Source: an uncultured Anaerolineae bacterium
GTDB taxonomy: Bacteria > Chloroflexota > Anaerolineae > Aggregatilineales > Phototrophicaceae
Reading direction: 5' to 3'
Assembly: GCA_937995825.1 (NCBI GenBank)
Contig: CALKJO010000002.1
Coordinates: 248,001-312,000 of the forward strand
Length of the DNA stretch: 64,000 nt
This document shows, one piece after another, positions 1-8,401 of the stretch. The first letter of the stretch is position 1. The number at the start of each line of letters is the position of its first letter. A program made the position numbers and the translations under genes. Below the pieces are notes generated by a model. The model was not told the DNA's origin. It worked only from the letters and a program-made list of their open reading frames with translations, and made no database searches.

Positions 1-1
1 G

Positions 2-256
2 CTGCCCGAAGCGATCACGTTCGGTGAGCCGCTGAATTTCACCATTGACGGCAATCTGACCGTCATCGATAAGACGACGCCGGTGACGTTTGCCGCATCG
101 GTCACGCCGATCTCGGAGACGCGCATCGAAGGCTTGGCGACGCTGATCATCAACTACGCCGATCTGGGCGTGAGCATCCCGCGTCTGCCGCCGCAGGTCG
201 CCAGCGTCGATGATGAAATCCGCCTCGAACTCGACTTTGTGGCAGTGGCGGGCTGA
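2..256 (+). CDS. YceI-like domain protein, C-terminal part (5' end outside window)
   Basis: The window opens inside a reading frame that ends at TGA 254-256, leaving 84 residues. The visible part has FTIDGNLTVIDKTTPVTF, then TRIEGLATLIINYADLGV, and ends DDEIRLELDFVAVAG. This is the pattern of the second half of the YceI lipocalin-like fold: a layer with alternating polar and hydrophobic strands, an 'R-x-E-G-x-A' turn and a terminal 'D-E-I-x-L-x-L' strand. YceI proteins bind polyisoprenoid or amide lipids in the periplasm. The signal peptide, if any, is outside the window. The family call is from pattern memory and the exact ligand is unknown. Confidence 0.7.
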   Translation: MPEAITFGEPLNFTIDGNLTVIDKTTPVTFAASVTPISETRIEGLATLIINYADLGVSIPRLPPQVASVDDEIRLELDFVAVAG

Positions 257-325
257 ACTGGACTTGCGGTAAAGTGTTAAAGGGGACTCAGGCGAGTCCC
301 CTTAAGTTATCGGAGGGAATATCCC

Positions 326-877
326 GTGAATCTGATCGCGTCTCTGGCATCGCTCGCCCGTCCAGTGCTGACTCTGCCATTGGTCAGGCAGACGCGCCGC
401 AATCACAGCCTGGAACATGCCACTATTCACCTTCTCAGCCGCCGCGTCAAGGTTCCGATGGCAGGGCGCAGCGATCAGACCGGCTTTGTCCTGTTCGGCA
501 ATATCCCGACGACCGCCGTCGAAGCCGCCGCCCGCGATGCGCTCAAGCGCTTGCAGTCGGGCGAGCGCCATCTGGCGATCCATCCCAACTGCGGGACGAA
601 CCTGGTCACCACGGCGTTCATGGTCACCGTCGCGGCGTTCATCGCGTCCATCGGCGCAAAGCCGGGCGAGCGCTGGTCACGGCTGCCGCTGGCGATGGCG
701 CTGAGCATGATCGCGCTGTTCGCCTCGCGCCCGATTGGGATGGAGCTGCAGCGCCACATCACCACTGACGGCGATCCGGCGGACACCGAGATCGTCACCG
801 TCACGCAGCACGACATCCGCCTGCCGATGAGCAAAACGCCGATCACGGTGCATCGGGTCGAGACGCGCTCAAGCTGA
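326..877 (+). CDS. DUF6391-type membrane protein
   Basis: 183 residues with a GTG start at 326 and a strong GGAGG at 312-316. Near the N-terminus is R-R-N-H-S-L-E-H-A-T-I-H (about residues 24-35), the hallmark 'NHxLEHATxH' of the DUF6391 family seen in Chloroflexota and cyanobacteria. Residues 85-105 and 115-132 are hydrophobic and look like two membrane segments, with a cysteine in HPNCGTN just before the first. The three histidines and two glutamates around the motif could bind metal, but that is inference. Function is unknown. It follows the YceI-like gene after about 70 bases and may be read with it. Confidence 0.6.
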   Translation: MNLIASLASLARPVLTLPLVRQTRRNHSLEHATIHLLSRRVKVPMAGRSDQTGFVLFGNIPTTAVEAAARDALKRLQSGERHLAIHPNCGTNLVTTAFMVTVAAFIASIGAKPGERWSRLPLAMALSMIALFASRPIGMELQRHITTDGDPADTEIVTVTQHDIRLPMSKTPITVHRVETRSS

Positions 878-891
878 GCTGGCGCGTCTGC

Positions 892-1962
892 TTAAGCCGC
901 GCCGCCGCAGCGCAGACAGCGCCCCTTGTAACTTCCCGCCATCGCCCCGCAGGTCGCGCATGGCGCGCCGCCAACACGATACGGCTGATCGCTGCCAGGC
1001 AGCGAACGCCGCACCGCCGGCGCCGCCGCCCCCACCGCGCCGCAGCGCTCGCAGTAGGCATAGCCCGCCGCCAGCGCCGCGCTCCGAACGCCGCAGGACG
1101 GACAGTAGACCCCCGCCCCCCCGCTCTGACGATACGCCGCGATCAAGGCGCGCGCCGCCTCCACAGTGACCGCGAACAGGTGATCGGCGTTGCGCGCGGT
1201 GTTGAGCGTCATGATCCCGACCAGCCGGTTGGAGTCGTCGAAGAGCGGATCGCCGCCGGCGTCGGGCAGTGCTTTGATGTCGGTCGGCAGCCAGTGCGCC
1301 GCCATTGTCCGCCGAGTCGGGCGATACGCGCCCAGCGTGACCGTCCCATCGAACGCCAGCGCGATCAGCGGCGTCTCGCGGTCTCCATGCAGCGCCGCGG
1401 TTGGCAGCGATGCCGGCGGTGTATGCCCGATGCTCAGCAGCGCCAGATCGTGATCCGGCGACGATGCCGTGACCGCCGCCACCATCTGACCATGCTGATG
1501 CAGCTCGACCGTCAGCCGCGCCGCGCCGCCAACCACATGGCGCGTCGTCACCCACATGCCTTCCACAAAGACCGCCGTCCCCGCGCCATACGCGCCGTCC
1601 AGCACGCGCGCCACCATCAGCGCGACGTTGACGCTGGCGGACGAGGCAGGCGCTTCCGGCGGGAGAGACGCTGGCGGCATCGCTGAACGCGCGGGCGCGA
1701 TCAGCGCGCCGAGTCGGGCGCGAATCTCGGCGCTTAGACCGGGATCGCGGGCGTGCTGAAGCGCGGCGGCATAGTAACCGCGCTTCGACGCCAAATCGTC
1801 GGTCGTCTCCGCCAGCCCGATATATGCTGTCGCCCGCTGATCGCCGTCGAGCGTCGCGGATCGCCCGTCCTGCTTGAGCGCATAGCGCAGCAGCCGCGCC
1901 CCTTCCGCCCGACTGCCCATCTGCACCGCTTTGATGCCCATCTCCAATGCCCGCAGCGACAT
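892..1962 (-). CDS. Trypsin-like (S1C) protein lacking the catalytic serine, with C-terminal zinc ribbons
   Basis: 356 residues from the ATG at 1962, chosen because GGGGAGGGG lies six bases upstream; a TTG at 1995 lacks such a site. The first 90 residues are helical and TPR-like. The middle is an HtrA/trypsin-like fold: the histidine is in WVTTRHVV and the aspartate in DHDLALLS. The usual GxSGGPL reads DAGGDPLF, so the nucleophilic serine is glycine. The C-terminus has two CxxC pairs making zinc ribbons (CPSCG...CERCG and CATCG...CLRCG). Proteolysis is therefore unlikely; a peptide-binding or scaffold role is inferred. There is no signal peptide, and the ribbons fit a cytoplasmic protein. It is transcribed divergently from the DUF4388 gene. 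Confidence 0.7.
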   Translation of the reverse strand: MSLRALEMGIKAVQMGSRAEGARLLRYALKQDGRSATLDGDQRATAYIGLAETTDDLASKRGYYAAALQHARDPGLSAEIRARLGALIAPARSAMPPASLPPEAPASSASVNVALMVARVLDGAYGAGTAVFVEGMWVTTRHVVGGAARLTVELHQHGQMVAAVTASSPDHDLALLSIGHTPPASLPTAALHGDRETPLIALAFDGTVTLGAYRPTRRTMAAHWLPTDIKALPDAGGDPLFDDSNRLVGIMTLNTARNADHLFAVTVEAARALIAAYRQSGGAGVYCPSCGVRSAALAAGYAYCERCGAVGAAAPAVRRSLPGSDQPYRVGGAPCATCGAMAGSYKGRCLRCGGAA

Positions 1963-2065
1963 CGCGCCCCTCCCCGACCATGCCTGAAGGCTCAATTGTC
2001 TTCTCTATTCGATTTATAATACACTACCCATAGGATCGGCGGTGTTCCGATAACGTTTTGGGCGA

Positions 2066-2094
2066 TTGACGATGCCGAGCGCGAAAGTTATAAT
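2066..2094 (+). promoter_or_regulatory. Sigma-70-type promoter for the DUF4388/GTPase operon
   Basis: TTGACG at 2066-2071 and TATAAT at 2089-2094 with a 17-base spacer, about 90 bases upstream of the ATG at 2187. It is the best consensus promoter in the window. The divergent gene ends its leader on the other side of this 224-base gap. Confidence 0.65.
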
Positions 2095-2186
2095 TTGCAG
2101 CCAATGTGGTCTTAAGAGCATCCGTGTCGATCTACAGGCGGCGTTTATCGCCAGCCGCTGCGTTTACTTAGAGGCAGGGGGAATCC

Positions 2187-3056
2187 ATGCCGCTGAAGGG
2201 CAATTTACGGGATTTTAGCACGACCCAGCTCCTTAATCTGATTAACCTCGCTGGCAAAACCGGCACGTTGTTCATTTATGAGGGGATTCTCACGGGTGAA
2301 AAGGACGCCATCGGCGGCGCAAAGATGAAGCCAGGAGCGGAGCGTGCGCGCGTTTCTTTCAAGACCGGCAAGCTGATCGCCGCTCAGATGGGCGGGGAAG
2401 GCAGCGATCTGGTGACTGTGCTGAATAAAACCGGCAAACTGAATGACAATCAAGCCAAGCTGATCCGCGAGCGCGCCAAAAACACCAGCGATAAAGCGCT
2501 GGCGCTGCGCCTGATCAGCGCCAATTACATCAGCCAGCGCGAGATCGTCGCCAGCGTCCAGCAGCACACGCTCGATATCGTCTACAACCTGCTGAGCTGG
2601 CACGAGGGGCCCTTCACCTTTGAGGACAATGTCCTGCCGACAGGCGACCGGATCATCGTCCCGATTGACCTGGAAAATGTCATCATCGAGGGCGCAAGAC
2701 GCATCAAAGAGATCGAAGAGCTGAACAAACATCTGCCCGATCTCGATTACTCGCTCAAATTCCCTGAAAACCCGCGCGAGAAGTTCAAGGGCATCCATCT
2801 GAGCGTTGAGGAATGGCGCGTCGTCTCGTTTGTAAATCCCAAAAACACGATCCGCCAGATCGCCAAAGCCAATAATATGTCCGAGATCGAAATCCGCCGC
2901 ATCGTTTACGGGCTGGAGCAGGCGGGTCTGGTTGAGCTGGTGAGTCCGGCAGCGCGTGAGAGCAGCACCGGACGAGTGAGCAGCAAGCCGCTGATCAAAA
3001 CGCAGGTCTCGAAACCGACTGTCAAAAAGCTCATCGACCGCATCAGTCAGCTTTAA
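2187..3056 (+). CDS. DUF4388 domain protein, putative gliding/polarity regulator
   Basis: 289 residues beginning MPLKGNLRDFSTTQLLNLIN, the typical opening of DUF4388 (PatA N-terminal-like) proteins, which are regulatory partners in two-component and motility systems. The DUF4388 fold covers about residues 1-165, with an insertion near residue 45. The C-terminal part (about 200-265) looks like a winged helix: EEWRVVSFVNPKNTIRQIAK then EIRRIVYGLEQAGLVEL. A GGGGGA ribosome site precedes the ATG. The GTPase gene follows after 29 bases, so the two are probably co-transcribed and may act together. The partner role is inferred from context. Confidence 0.75.
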   Translation: MPLKGNLRDFSTTQLLNLINLAGKTGTLFIYEGILTGEKDAIGGAKMKPGAERARVSFKTGKLIAAQMGGEGSDLVTVLNKTGKLNDNQAKLIRERAKNTSDKALALRLISANYISQREIVASVQQHTLDIVYNLLSWHEGPFTFEDNVLPTGDRIIVPIDLENVIIEGARRIKEIEELNKHLPDLDYSLKFPENPREKFKGIHLSVEEWRVVSFVNPKNTIRQIAKANNMSEIEIRRIVYGLEQAGLVELVSPAARESSTGRVSSKPLIKTQVSKPTVKKLIDRISQL

Positions 3057-3085
3057 TCGACACGAACTCACGGGATTAAGTAGAT

Positions 3086-3628
3086 ATGGCGAGCCAAACC
3101 GTTAAAATGGTGATCACCGGACCGTTCAGCTCCGGTAAAACAGAGTTCATCAGCTCGATCAGTGAGATCGATATGGTCACGACGGAGCGCGGCATCACCA
3201 CCGCCGCCGAAAAGATGGTCAAGGATTCGACCACGGTCGCGATGGACTTCGGGCGCATCACCGTCGATGAGGATCTGGTACTGTACCTATTTGGCACGCC
3301 CGGTCAGCGCCGCTTCGACTTCATGTGGGAGGTTCTCGCTGAAGGCATGCTCGGCTTCATCGTCATGGTAGACAGCACCAAGCCGGAGACCTTCCGCGAA
3401 GCGAAAAGCATCCTCGAAACTTTCCGCGCTTACGCCTCAACGCCGTATGTCATTGCCGCCAATAAGCAGGACATGCCCGATGCCTGGAACACCGACGATC
3501 TGCGCATCGCGCTGCGCATCGAAGATCATGTCAAGCTGCTGCCGTGCGTCGCCAAGGACAAAGAGAGCGTCAAGGCTGTCCTGCTCGAACTGCTCTATGC
3601 CATCCTTGAGGAAATGGAAGAAAGTTAA
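3086..3628 (+). CDS. Small Ras-like GTPase (MglA/CvnD type)
   Basis: 180 residues. Walker A is GPFSSGKTEFI (residues 11-21), G3 is FGTPGQRRF (about 70-78) with the glycine-for-aspartate change normal in this prokaryotic group, and G4 is NKQD (about 127-130). MVTTERGITTAAEKM carries the switch I region. Prokaryotic GTPases of this class act with roadblock/LC7 or DUF4388 partners in polarity, motility or signalling. Here the DUF4388 gene lies immediately upstream. No roadblock protein is seen nearby. The call as a GTPase is firm; the process it controls is not known. Confidence 0.85.
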   Translation: MASQTVKMVITGPFSSGKTEFISSISEIDMVTTERGITTAAEKMVKDSTTVAMDFGRITVDEDLVLYLFGTPGQRRFDFMWEVLAEGMLGFIVMVDSTKPETFREAKSILETFRAYASTPYVIAANKQDMPDAWNTDDLRIALRIEDHVKLLPCVAKDKESVKAVLLELLYAILEEMEES

Positions 3629-3727
3629 TTAGAGCGCTAAGGTGTGAGGGATGAGGAAAGACCGGCTCGCTCTTTAGCTCTCATCACCTCCCCCTCAACA
3701 CGTTCTGCGCATTATCAGGACGGGATT
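3629..3727. repeat. Intergenic repeat copy 1 (GGGATGAGGAAA family)
   Basis: Contains GGTGTGAGGGATGAGGAAA at 3641-3659 and a partly complementary CATCACCTCCCCCTC further on. Related sequence occurs at 5866-5940 and 7836-7895. Probably an RNA stem-loop; it separates the GTPase gene from the hydrolase gene. Confidence 0.4.
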
Positions 3728-4537
3728 GTGCCGACACTGGTCACCGAGCAGGGCATCGTACATTACGAAACATTCGGTCGCGGTCGCCCCGTTCTGCTGC
3801 TGCATGGCTGGCTCAATTCCTGGGCGGTCTGGCGCACTACAATGGAAGTTTTAGGGCGCGAGTTCAAAATCTATGCGCTCGACTTCTTCGGCTTCGGCGA
3901 ATCCGGCGATCAGAGCGAGGATTTCTCCGTCAGCAATTTCGCCGCGCTCGTCGGCAGCTTCATGGATCGGCTTGGCATCGCCAAAGCGCCGCTGGTCGGA
4001 CACTCGATGGGCGGGACAGTCTCGCTGCTGGCGGCGCTGCGCTTTCCTGGGCGGGTCGTCAAGGTGGCTGTCGTCGGATCGCCGATTGAGGGCAAGGCGC
4101 TCAGCCCGCTGCTGCGCTTCGCCGCCTGGGACGGCTGGCGCGAAATCGCCGACGCTGTGCCGGTGCTGTACGCCCCGATCCGCGCCGGACTGCGCCCGCT
4201 GCTGCGCGGCTACGGCTACATCATCTCCCGCGATGGCAAGACCGTCGGCAAGATGCTGGCGGACGATTTCGCCAAGCTCAGCGTCATGTCGTTTCTGGAA
4301 AGCATCGGCACGCTGCATGACACCGATCTGCGCGACCGGCTGCGCGAACTCACGGTCCCGGTCATGGGCGTCTACGGCATGGAGGATCGGATCGTCTCGC
4401 CGCATCAGTACAAGGTCCTGCAGACCTATCTCCCGTCCAGCCAGATCGCCATCTTCGAAACATCCGGGCATTTTCCGATGAATGACGACCCGGAGCGTTT
4501 CCACCAGACGATGCGCGATTTTCTCAATCAAGGATGA
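3728..4537 (+). CDS. Alpha/beta hydrolase
   Basis: 269 residues if translation begins at GTG 3728, which has AGGA eight bases upstream; a GTG at 3644 would add 28 residues that fall in the intergenic repeat and is disfavoured. Features are the oxyanion LLLHGWLNSWAVW, the nucleophile elbow VGHSMGG (Ser present), the acid in YGMEDRIV, and the histidine in TSGHFPMNDDPE. This is a complete catalytic triad. Substrate is unknown; the size and lid fit a lipid or acyl esterase. The stop overlaps the ATG of the next gene (ATGA), so the beta-helix protein is translationally coupled. Confidence 0.8.
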   Translation: MPTLVTEQGIVHYETFGRGRPVLLLHGWLNSWAVWRTTMEVLGREFKIYALDFFGFGESGDQSEDFSVSNFAALVGSFMDRLGIAKAPLVGHSMGGTVSLLAALRFPGRVVKVAVVGSPIEGKALSPLLRFAAWDGWREIADAVPVLYAPIRAGLRPLLRGYGYIISRDGKTVGKMLADDFAKLSVMSFLESIGTLHDTDLRDRLRELTVPVMGVYGMEDRIVSPHQYKVLQTYLPSSQIAIFETSGHFPMNDDPERFHQTMRDFLNQG

Positions 4538-5865
4538 TGCCGATGCTGCGCTATGTCATCGAGGATACGCGCCACGTCCCGCCGTTCAATCAGGCAGCCA
4601 GCGCGCTGACCATCGGCACAGCGCCGCTCAAGCTGCATCATGAAGAAGTTTTTCTGCGCTATTTCAAGAAAGCGCTCAACCTGGGCGGCACGTTCCCCCT
4701 CAATCGCAGCGTCATCGCCAGCGTGCAGGGGCAGGCGCTGGTCTACCGCGACAGCTTGTGGTTTGATCTCGAATTTCTCAAGTACTTCATGGATCGCGCT
4801 GTCGCCAGCAAACGCGCCTGCCGCGCCGCCTTCCGCCTGGATGATCCCGCCTTCCGCACTTACACGCTGCCGCTGGCGAAAGGCTTTGAGCGCGTCAGGC
4901 TGCCTGATGGGACGCCCGCCGCGCTCTGCGATCTGTGGTATTTCCCAAATGGCTATACGCCGGACATCATGCCGATCCTCATCCCCAGCGACTCGCAGGA
5001 GATGGGCTTTTACAGCGTCCCCGACTTTATGACGATGGAGCAGGGCGATCTGACCCACTATGGCACATCGCGGGCGGTGCTGTCGATTGAAAGCTGGGTG
5101 CATGTCTATTTCGCGTCGATCATCTATGGCTTATTCGGGCGGGCGGCGCGCTTCCTGACCCACGTCAAGACGCACAATTTCTACTCGCTGCGGCTGCTCT
5201 GGCAGGCGATTTTGGAGCAGAAGCAGCTCCTAAGCACCTCGAATGTCGTCACTGTCGGCAAAGGCACAGTCATTCACCCGACTGCCGTGATCACCGGTCC
5301 CACCAGCATTGGCGAAAACTGCCACATCGGACCCGGGGTGCTGATCGACAACTGCACGATTGGCGACCGCGTTTCGATTGATGATGGCTGCGTGCTGATG
5401 TTCAGCACGGTCGCCAGCGGCTGCTTTTTGCCCTTCCGCGCCGCGCTCTACCTGACCGCGATCATGGAAAACAGCATCGTCGCGCAGAACACCTGCCTGC
5501 AAATGTGCGTCATTGGGCGCAACAGCTTCGTCGGCGCGGGCAGCACTTTCACCGACTTCAATCTGATCGAACAGAAGCCGATCCGCGCCGTCAACATCGA
5601 TGGCAAGCTGGAGGATGTCGGGCAGGTGGTGTTGGGCAGCGCGGTTGGGCATAACTGCCGCATCGGGTCGGGGATGGTGGTCTTTCCAGGGCGCACCATC
5701 GAGTCGGATGTGGTGCTGATCGCGTCTCCACAGCGGCGCGTGATCGGGCGCAGCGTCACCTTTGAGGAGAGCGATCATCATTTCATCCCGTCGCTGAGCG
5801 GTCATCCGCGCCATTACCCGCGCCAGTCCGACGAAGCGCAGCCCGAAAACTGGGATCGCTGGTGA
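4534..5865 (+). CDS. Left-handed beta-helix (hexapeptide) protein
   Basis: 443 residues. Residues from about 235 to 425 carry hexapeptide turns (VITGPTSIGENCHIGPGVLI, IDNCTIGDRVSIDDGCVLM, VVLGSAVGHNCRIGSGMVV), as in GlmU C-terminal and LpxA-type acyltransferases. The N-terminal 230 residues are not a recognisable nucleotidyltransferase. The arrangement resembles the long beta-helix proteins attached to peptide-synthetase-like systems. An acyl or acetyl transferase is possible, but no catalytic histidine can be assigned with confidence. Coupled by ATGA to the alpha/beta hydrolase gene; the pair may modify a surface lipid or glycan (inference). Confidence 0.7.
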   Translation: MMPMLRYVIEDTRHVPPFNQAASALTIGTAPLKLHHEEVFLRYFKKALNLGGTFPLNRSVIASVQGQALVYRDSLWFDLEFLKYFMDRAVASKRACRAAFRLDDPAFRTYTLPLAKGFERVRLPDGTPAALCDLWYFPNGYTPDIMPILIPSDSQEMGFYSVPDFMTMEQGDLTHYGTSRAVLSIESWVHVYFASIIYGLFGRAARFLTHVKTHNFYSLRLLWQAILEQKQLLSTSNVVTVGKGTVIHPTAVITGPTSIGENCHIGPGVLIDNCTIGDRVSIDDGCVLMFSTVASGCFLPFRAALYLTAIMENSIVAQNTCLQMCVIGRNSFVGAGSTFTDFNLIEQKPIRAVNIDGKLEDVGQVVLGSAVGHNCRIGSGMVVFPGRTIESDVVLIASPQRRVIGRSVTFEESDHHFIPSLSGHPRHYPRQSDEAQPENWDRW

Positions 5866-5940
5866 AGAGCAGGTCAGGCGGGATAAGGAAAAACGCTTTT
5901 CACCGCTCCTCCCTCATCACTCACACCTCATTACTCCGAC
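5866..5940. repeat. Intergenic repeat copy 2 between convergent genes
   Basis: GGGATAAGGAAAA near the left end and CCTCATCACTCACACC near the right end. The right part is the reverse complement, with one change, of GGTGTGAGGGATGAGG in copy 1. Sited between two convergent genes, so it may act as a bidirectional terminator. Confidence 0.4.
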
Positions 5941-7320
5941 CTAATTTCCCGGCAGATTCGGATCGGGGAAGGCATTGCCGAACATGCCCGGCACAGGCGT
6001 GACGGTCGGCGGGATCGGCGCGTTCACCTCGACCGGCAGCGCATCGATGAATGCCTGCGTCTCCAAGCCGATCACCGCCACCCACCCCGTGACTCCGCCG
6101 CCGACATCGACCTTGACCCAGGGGCTGTAAGGGCTGCGCGTCAGCAGCGTCACCGCTGCCCCGCCCGGCAGCGTCCCCAGCGCTGGGAAGATCGGATCAG
6201 GACCTGAGCGCACGGTGATGCCGCCCGATCCCAGCACGCGCGCCGTCCGTCCCAAGTCGCCGAGCCGCTGCGGCGGCAGCGGCGTCAGGAAGTAGCGCGC
6301 GTTGATCGCGCCCAGATTGCGCCCCAGCAGCTCGCCGAACATCCAGCCCGTCTCGCCCGTCTGACGGCGCACATGCAGCCAGGTCCCATCGGTGCTGCTG
6401 CCCAAGACCGACAGCAGCTCTCCGCCGGGAACCTGCACGATCACGCCCGATCCGGTGTTCGGCTCCGTGCGCAGATTGACCGCCCCCAGTGTCGTCACTG
6501 TCCCCGGCTGCGGCAGGATGATCGGGCGGTCGAACAGCGCCACCGGCAGCCGTTCCAGATACACCGGATCGAGCGGGACAGCCGCGCTCGCCCGCCCGAT
6601 GGGGGCGCTGTAGTCATCCGGCGCATACGGGGCGCTGATGCTGGTTCCCGTCCACAATGTCGTCTGTTCGCCCAGCACGATCAGCGCGGCAATGCCGCTC
6701 AGCGCCGTGAAGATCGTCTCTCCTGGCGCAGTCCGCACCAGCGCCGTGCTGTTCGCCCCCAGCAGCAGCGACACGCCGTTGATGGCGATCCGTGCCTGCT
6801 GCGTCAGCGGGCTTTGCGCGATCAACACGCTGCGCGGGGCATCGACGCAGTCCGACGCCTCCGGCGCAGTGTACATCAGCAGCGCGCTCCAGGGCGGCAC
6901 ATCGGGCGTCCCGGCATCGCGCAGCGTCACATCGCCGACCAGCAGCAGCGTGATCGGGCTGGGCGCGCCTCGCCGCAGCCACAAAATCCCGCCGATGCCG
7001 CTGGCATCATAGGGCGGCGCGCGCAGCGCCTCGACCGCCCCGACTTCGACCAGCGACCCGACCGGCGCAATCGCGTTGGCGACCGCGCCCTCAGGCTCGA
7101 CCGCCGGCGGCGCGCCGCCGTTGCACAGATAGCCGTCGGGTTTGTTGATACAGGCGTTGGTCGCGCCCGTCCAGAGCGCCTCAAGCGTCCGCCCGCACGC
7201 CGACGGCTCCGGCGCGGTCTGCGCCGTCACGATGGGCAGCGCCGACGCGCCAAGCATCAGCGCGCTGATAATCAGTCCGCACAGACTAAGACACAGCATG
7301 GGGAGAAGTGTTTTTCGCAT
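5941..7320 (-). CDS. Secreted protein with two bacterial SH3 domains
   Basis: 459 residues from ATG 7320 (MRKTLLPML...), which gives a clean signal peptide ending near VTAQ; a GTG at 7359 would add 13 residues. The C-terminal half has two SH3b modules: VTTLGAVNLRTEPNTGSGV...WLHVRR...GWMFGELL and GGITVRSGPDPIFPALGTL...WVKVDVGG...GWVAVIG. Such modules bind cell-wall or surface peptides. The N-terminal half has paired cysteines and a beta-rich jelly-like pattern but no known family. No ribosome site is visible; TACAAT lies about seven bases before the ATG, so a near-leaderless transcript is possible. Confidence 0.7.
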   Translation of the reverse strand: MRKTLLPMLCLSLCGLIISALMLGASALPIVTAQTAPEPSACGRTLEALWTGATNACINKPDGYLCNGGAPPAVEPEGAVANAIAPVGSLVEVGAVEALRAPPYDASGIGGILWLRRGAPSPITLLLVGDVTLRDAGTPDVPPWSALLMYTAPEASDCVDAPRSVLIAQSPLTQQARIAINGVSLLLGANSTALVRTAPGETIFTALSGIAALIVLGEQTTLWTGTSISAPYAPDDYSAPIGRASAAVPLDPVYLERLPVALFDRPIILPQPGTVTTLGAVNLRTEPNTGSGVIVQVPGGELLSVLGSSTDGTWLHVRRQTGETGWMFGELLGRNLGAINARYFLTPLPPQRLGDLGRTARVLGSGGITVRSGPDPIFPALGTLPGGAAVTLLTRSPYSPWVKVDVGGGVTGWVAVIGLETQAFIDALPVEVNAPIPPTVTPVPGMFGNAFPDPNLPGN

Positions 7321-7417
7321 ATCGATGATTGTAGCGCGATTCGGGCGGCGCAGGATCACGGATCGTCAGGGTATTTGGCGGTCAGGCTGATCTTTCCCTC
7401 ACAAAACTGGCAAAACA

Positions 7418-7426
7418 TGCTATAGT
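7418..7426 (+). promoter_or_regulatory. Extended -10 promoter of the cupin gene
   Basis: TGCTATAGT (TGN followed by TATAGT at 7421-7426), 32 bases before the ATG. No good -35 box, as expected for an extended -10 site. Confidence 0.4.
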
Positions 7427-7457
7427 CAAGATGCTTTGAAAAGATGAAGGATTAAGG

Positions 7458-7835
7458 ATGAGCGCGATGGGGGTCATTCGACGCCGCCAGCCAGACGGCG
7501 CGTGGGTCTGGCAAGACACGGAAATTTACACATACAACAGCAACGACGCGACTAAACAGGTCTTGGTCGGGCATGATGACGGCGCGCACAATTTCGAGAT
7601 GCGCGTCTTCACCATCCCGCCGCGCGGTTTCAGCAGCCTGGACGAACACGCCCACGATCACGGCGTGCTGGTGCTGCAGGGCAAAGCCCGCGTCATGCTC
7701 GGCGACACCTTCGATGAGGTCTGCGAAGGCGACTCGGTCTACATTCCGAGCATGGAGCGCCACCAGTTCGAAAACCTGACCGATCAGCCGTTCGTCTTTT
7801 TATGCGTGATCCCGCCCAAGCCGATCAAACAGTGA
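7458..7835 (+). CDS. Cupin-2 domain protein
   Basis: 125 residues. A single conserved cupin barrel: motif 1 is DEHAHDHGVLVLQGKARV with three histidines and the glycine, and motif 2 is DSVYIPSMERHQFEN with the last histidine. The metal ligands are therefore intact. GAAGG at 7446-7450 serves the ATG at 7458; a second ATG at 7467 is also possible. Cupins of this size are often isomerases, dioxygenases or sensor modules; nothing here narrows the choice. Monocistronic, followed by a stem-loop. Confidence 0.8.
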   Translation: MSAMGVIRRRQPDGAWVWQDTEIYTYNSNDATKQVLVGHDDGAHNFEMRVFTIPPRGFSSLDEHAHDHGVLVLQGKARVMLGDTFDEVCEGDSVYIPSMERHQFENLTDQPFVFLCVIPPKPIKQ

Positions 7836-7848
7836 AGCGTTGAGACGC

Positions 7849-7882
7849 CGGGATGAGGAAGACACCGTTTTTCCCCATCCCG
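7849..7882. terminator. Bidirectional stem-loop, intergenic repeat copy 3
   Basis: Stem 7849-7860 (CGGGATGAGGAA) pairs with 7871-7882 (TTCCCCATCCCG) at 11 of 12 positions, with a 10-base loop. It lies between the convergent cupin and CoA-binding genes and shares GGGATGAGGAA with copies at 3641 and, less exactly, 5879. Confidence 0.5.
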
Positions 7883-7895
7883 CTTCCCCTGCGGC

Positions 7896-8399
7896 TCAGA
7901 AATAGCGCCGCCCGCGCCGCGCGCTGATGATCTCGGTGTTCATCCCCACCCAGTGCAGCGATCCGCTGTAGCGCCCATGCTCGATCTTGACGCAGCGATC
8001 CATGATGACCGTCAAGCCGCCTTCCTCGGCAATCCGCGCCGCCTCAAAACTGACGATCCCCAACTGAAGCCAGAGCGTCTTCGCCTTGATCTGCACCGCC
8101 TGGCGCGCGATCTCCGGGCAGTCGTCGGGGTTGCGGAAGACATCTACCATATCGACCGGCTCCGGGATGCTGAGCAAATCGGGATACGCCTTCTCCCCCA
8201 GGATCACATCCGCGCGCGGGTTGACCGGGATGATCCGATAGCCTTCGTATTGCAGATACGTGCCGACGAAATAGCTCGGTCGCTCCGGCTTCGGGGACAA
8301 GCCGACGATGGCGATGGTTTTAGTGGTGCTGAGGACGCGCCGAATCGCGCCCGGATCGATGAAACGGGCATGTTCCGGCGTGTTCAGGCTGGTATTCAT
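7896..8399 (-). CDS. CoA-binding domain protein (YccU type)
   Basis: 167 residues starting at ATG 8399. The Rossmann glycine run is KTIAIVGLSPKPERPSY, followed by GYRIIPVNPRA, PVDMVDVFRNPDD and KTLWLQLGIVSFEAARIAEEGG, the usual order in the CoA_binding_2 family. The C-terminal VIMDRCVKIEHGRY is also typical, with the cysteine commonly conserved there. It probably binds CoA or a nucleotide, and its physiological role is unknown. The gene begins two bases after the stop of metY, so it is the last gene of that operon. Confidence 0.8.
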   Translation of the reverse strand: MNTSLNTPEHARFIDPGAIRRVLSTTKTIAIVGLSPKPERPSYFVGTYLQYEGYRIIPVNPRADVILGEKAYPDLLSIPEPVDMVDVFRNPDDCPEIARQAVQIKAKTLWLQLGIVSFEAARIAEEGGLTVIMDRCVKIEHGRYSGSLHWVGMNTEIISARRGRRYF

Positions 8400-8401
8400 G
8401 C

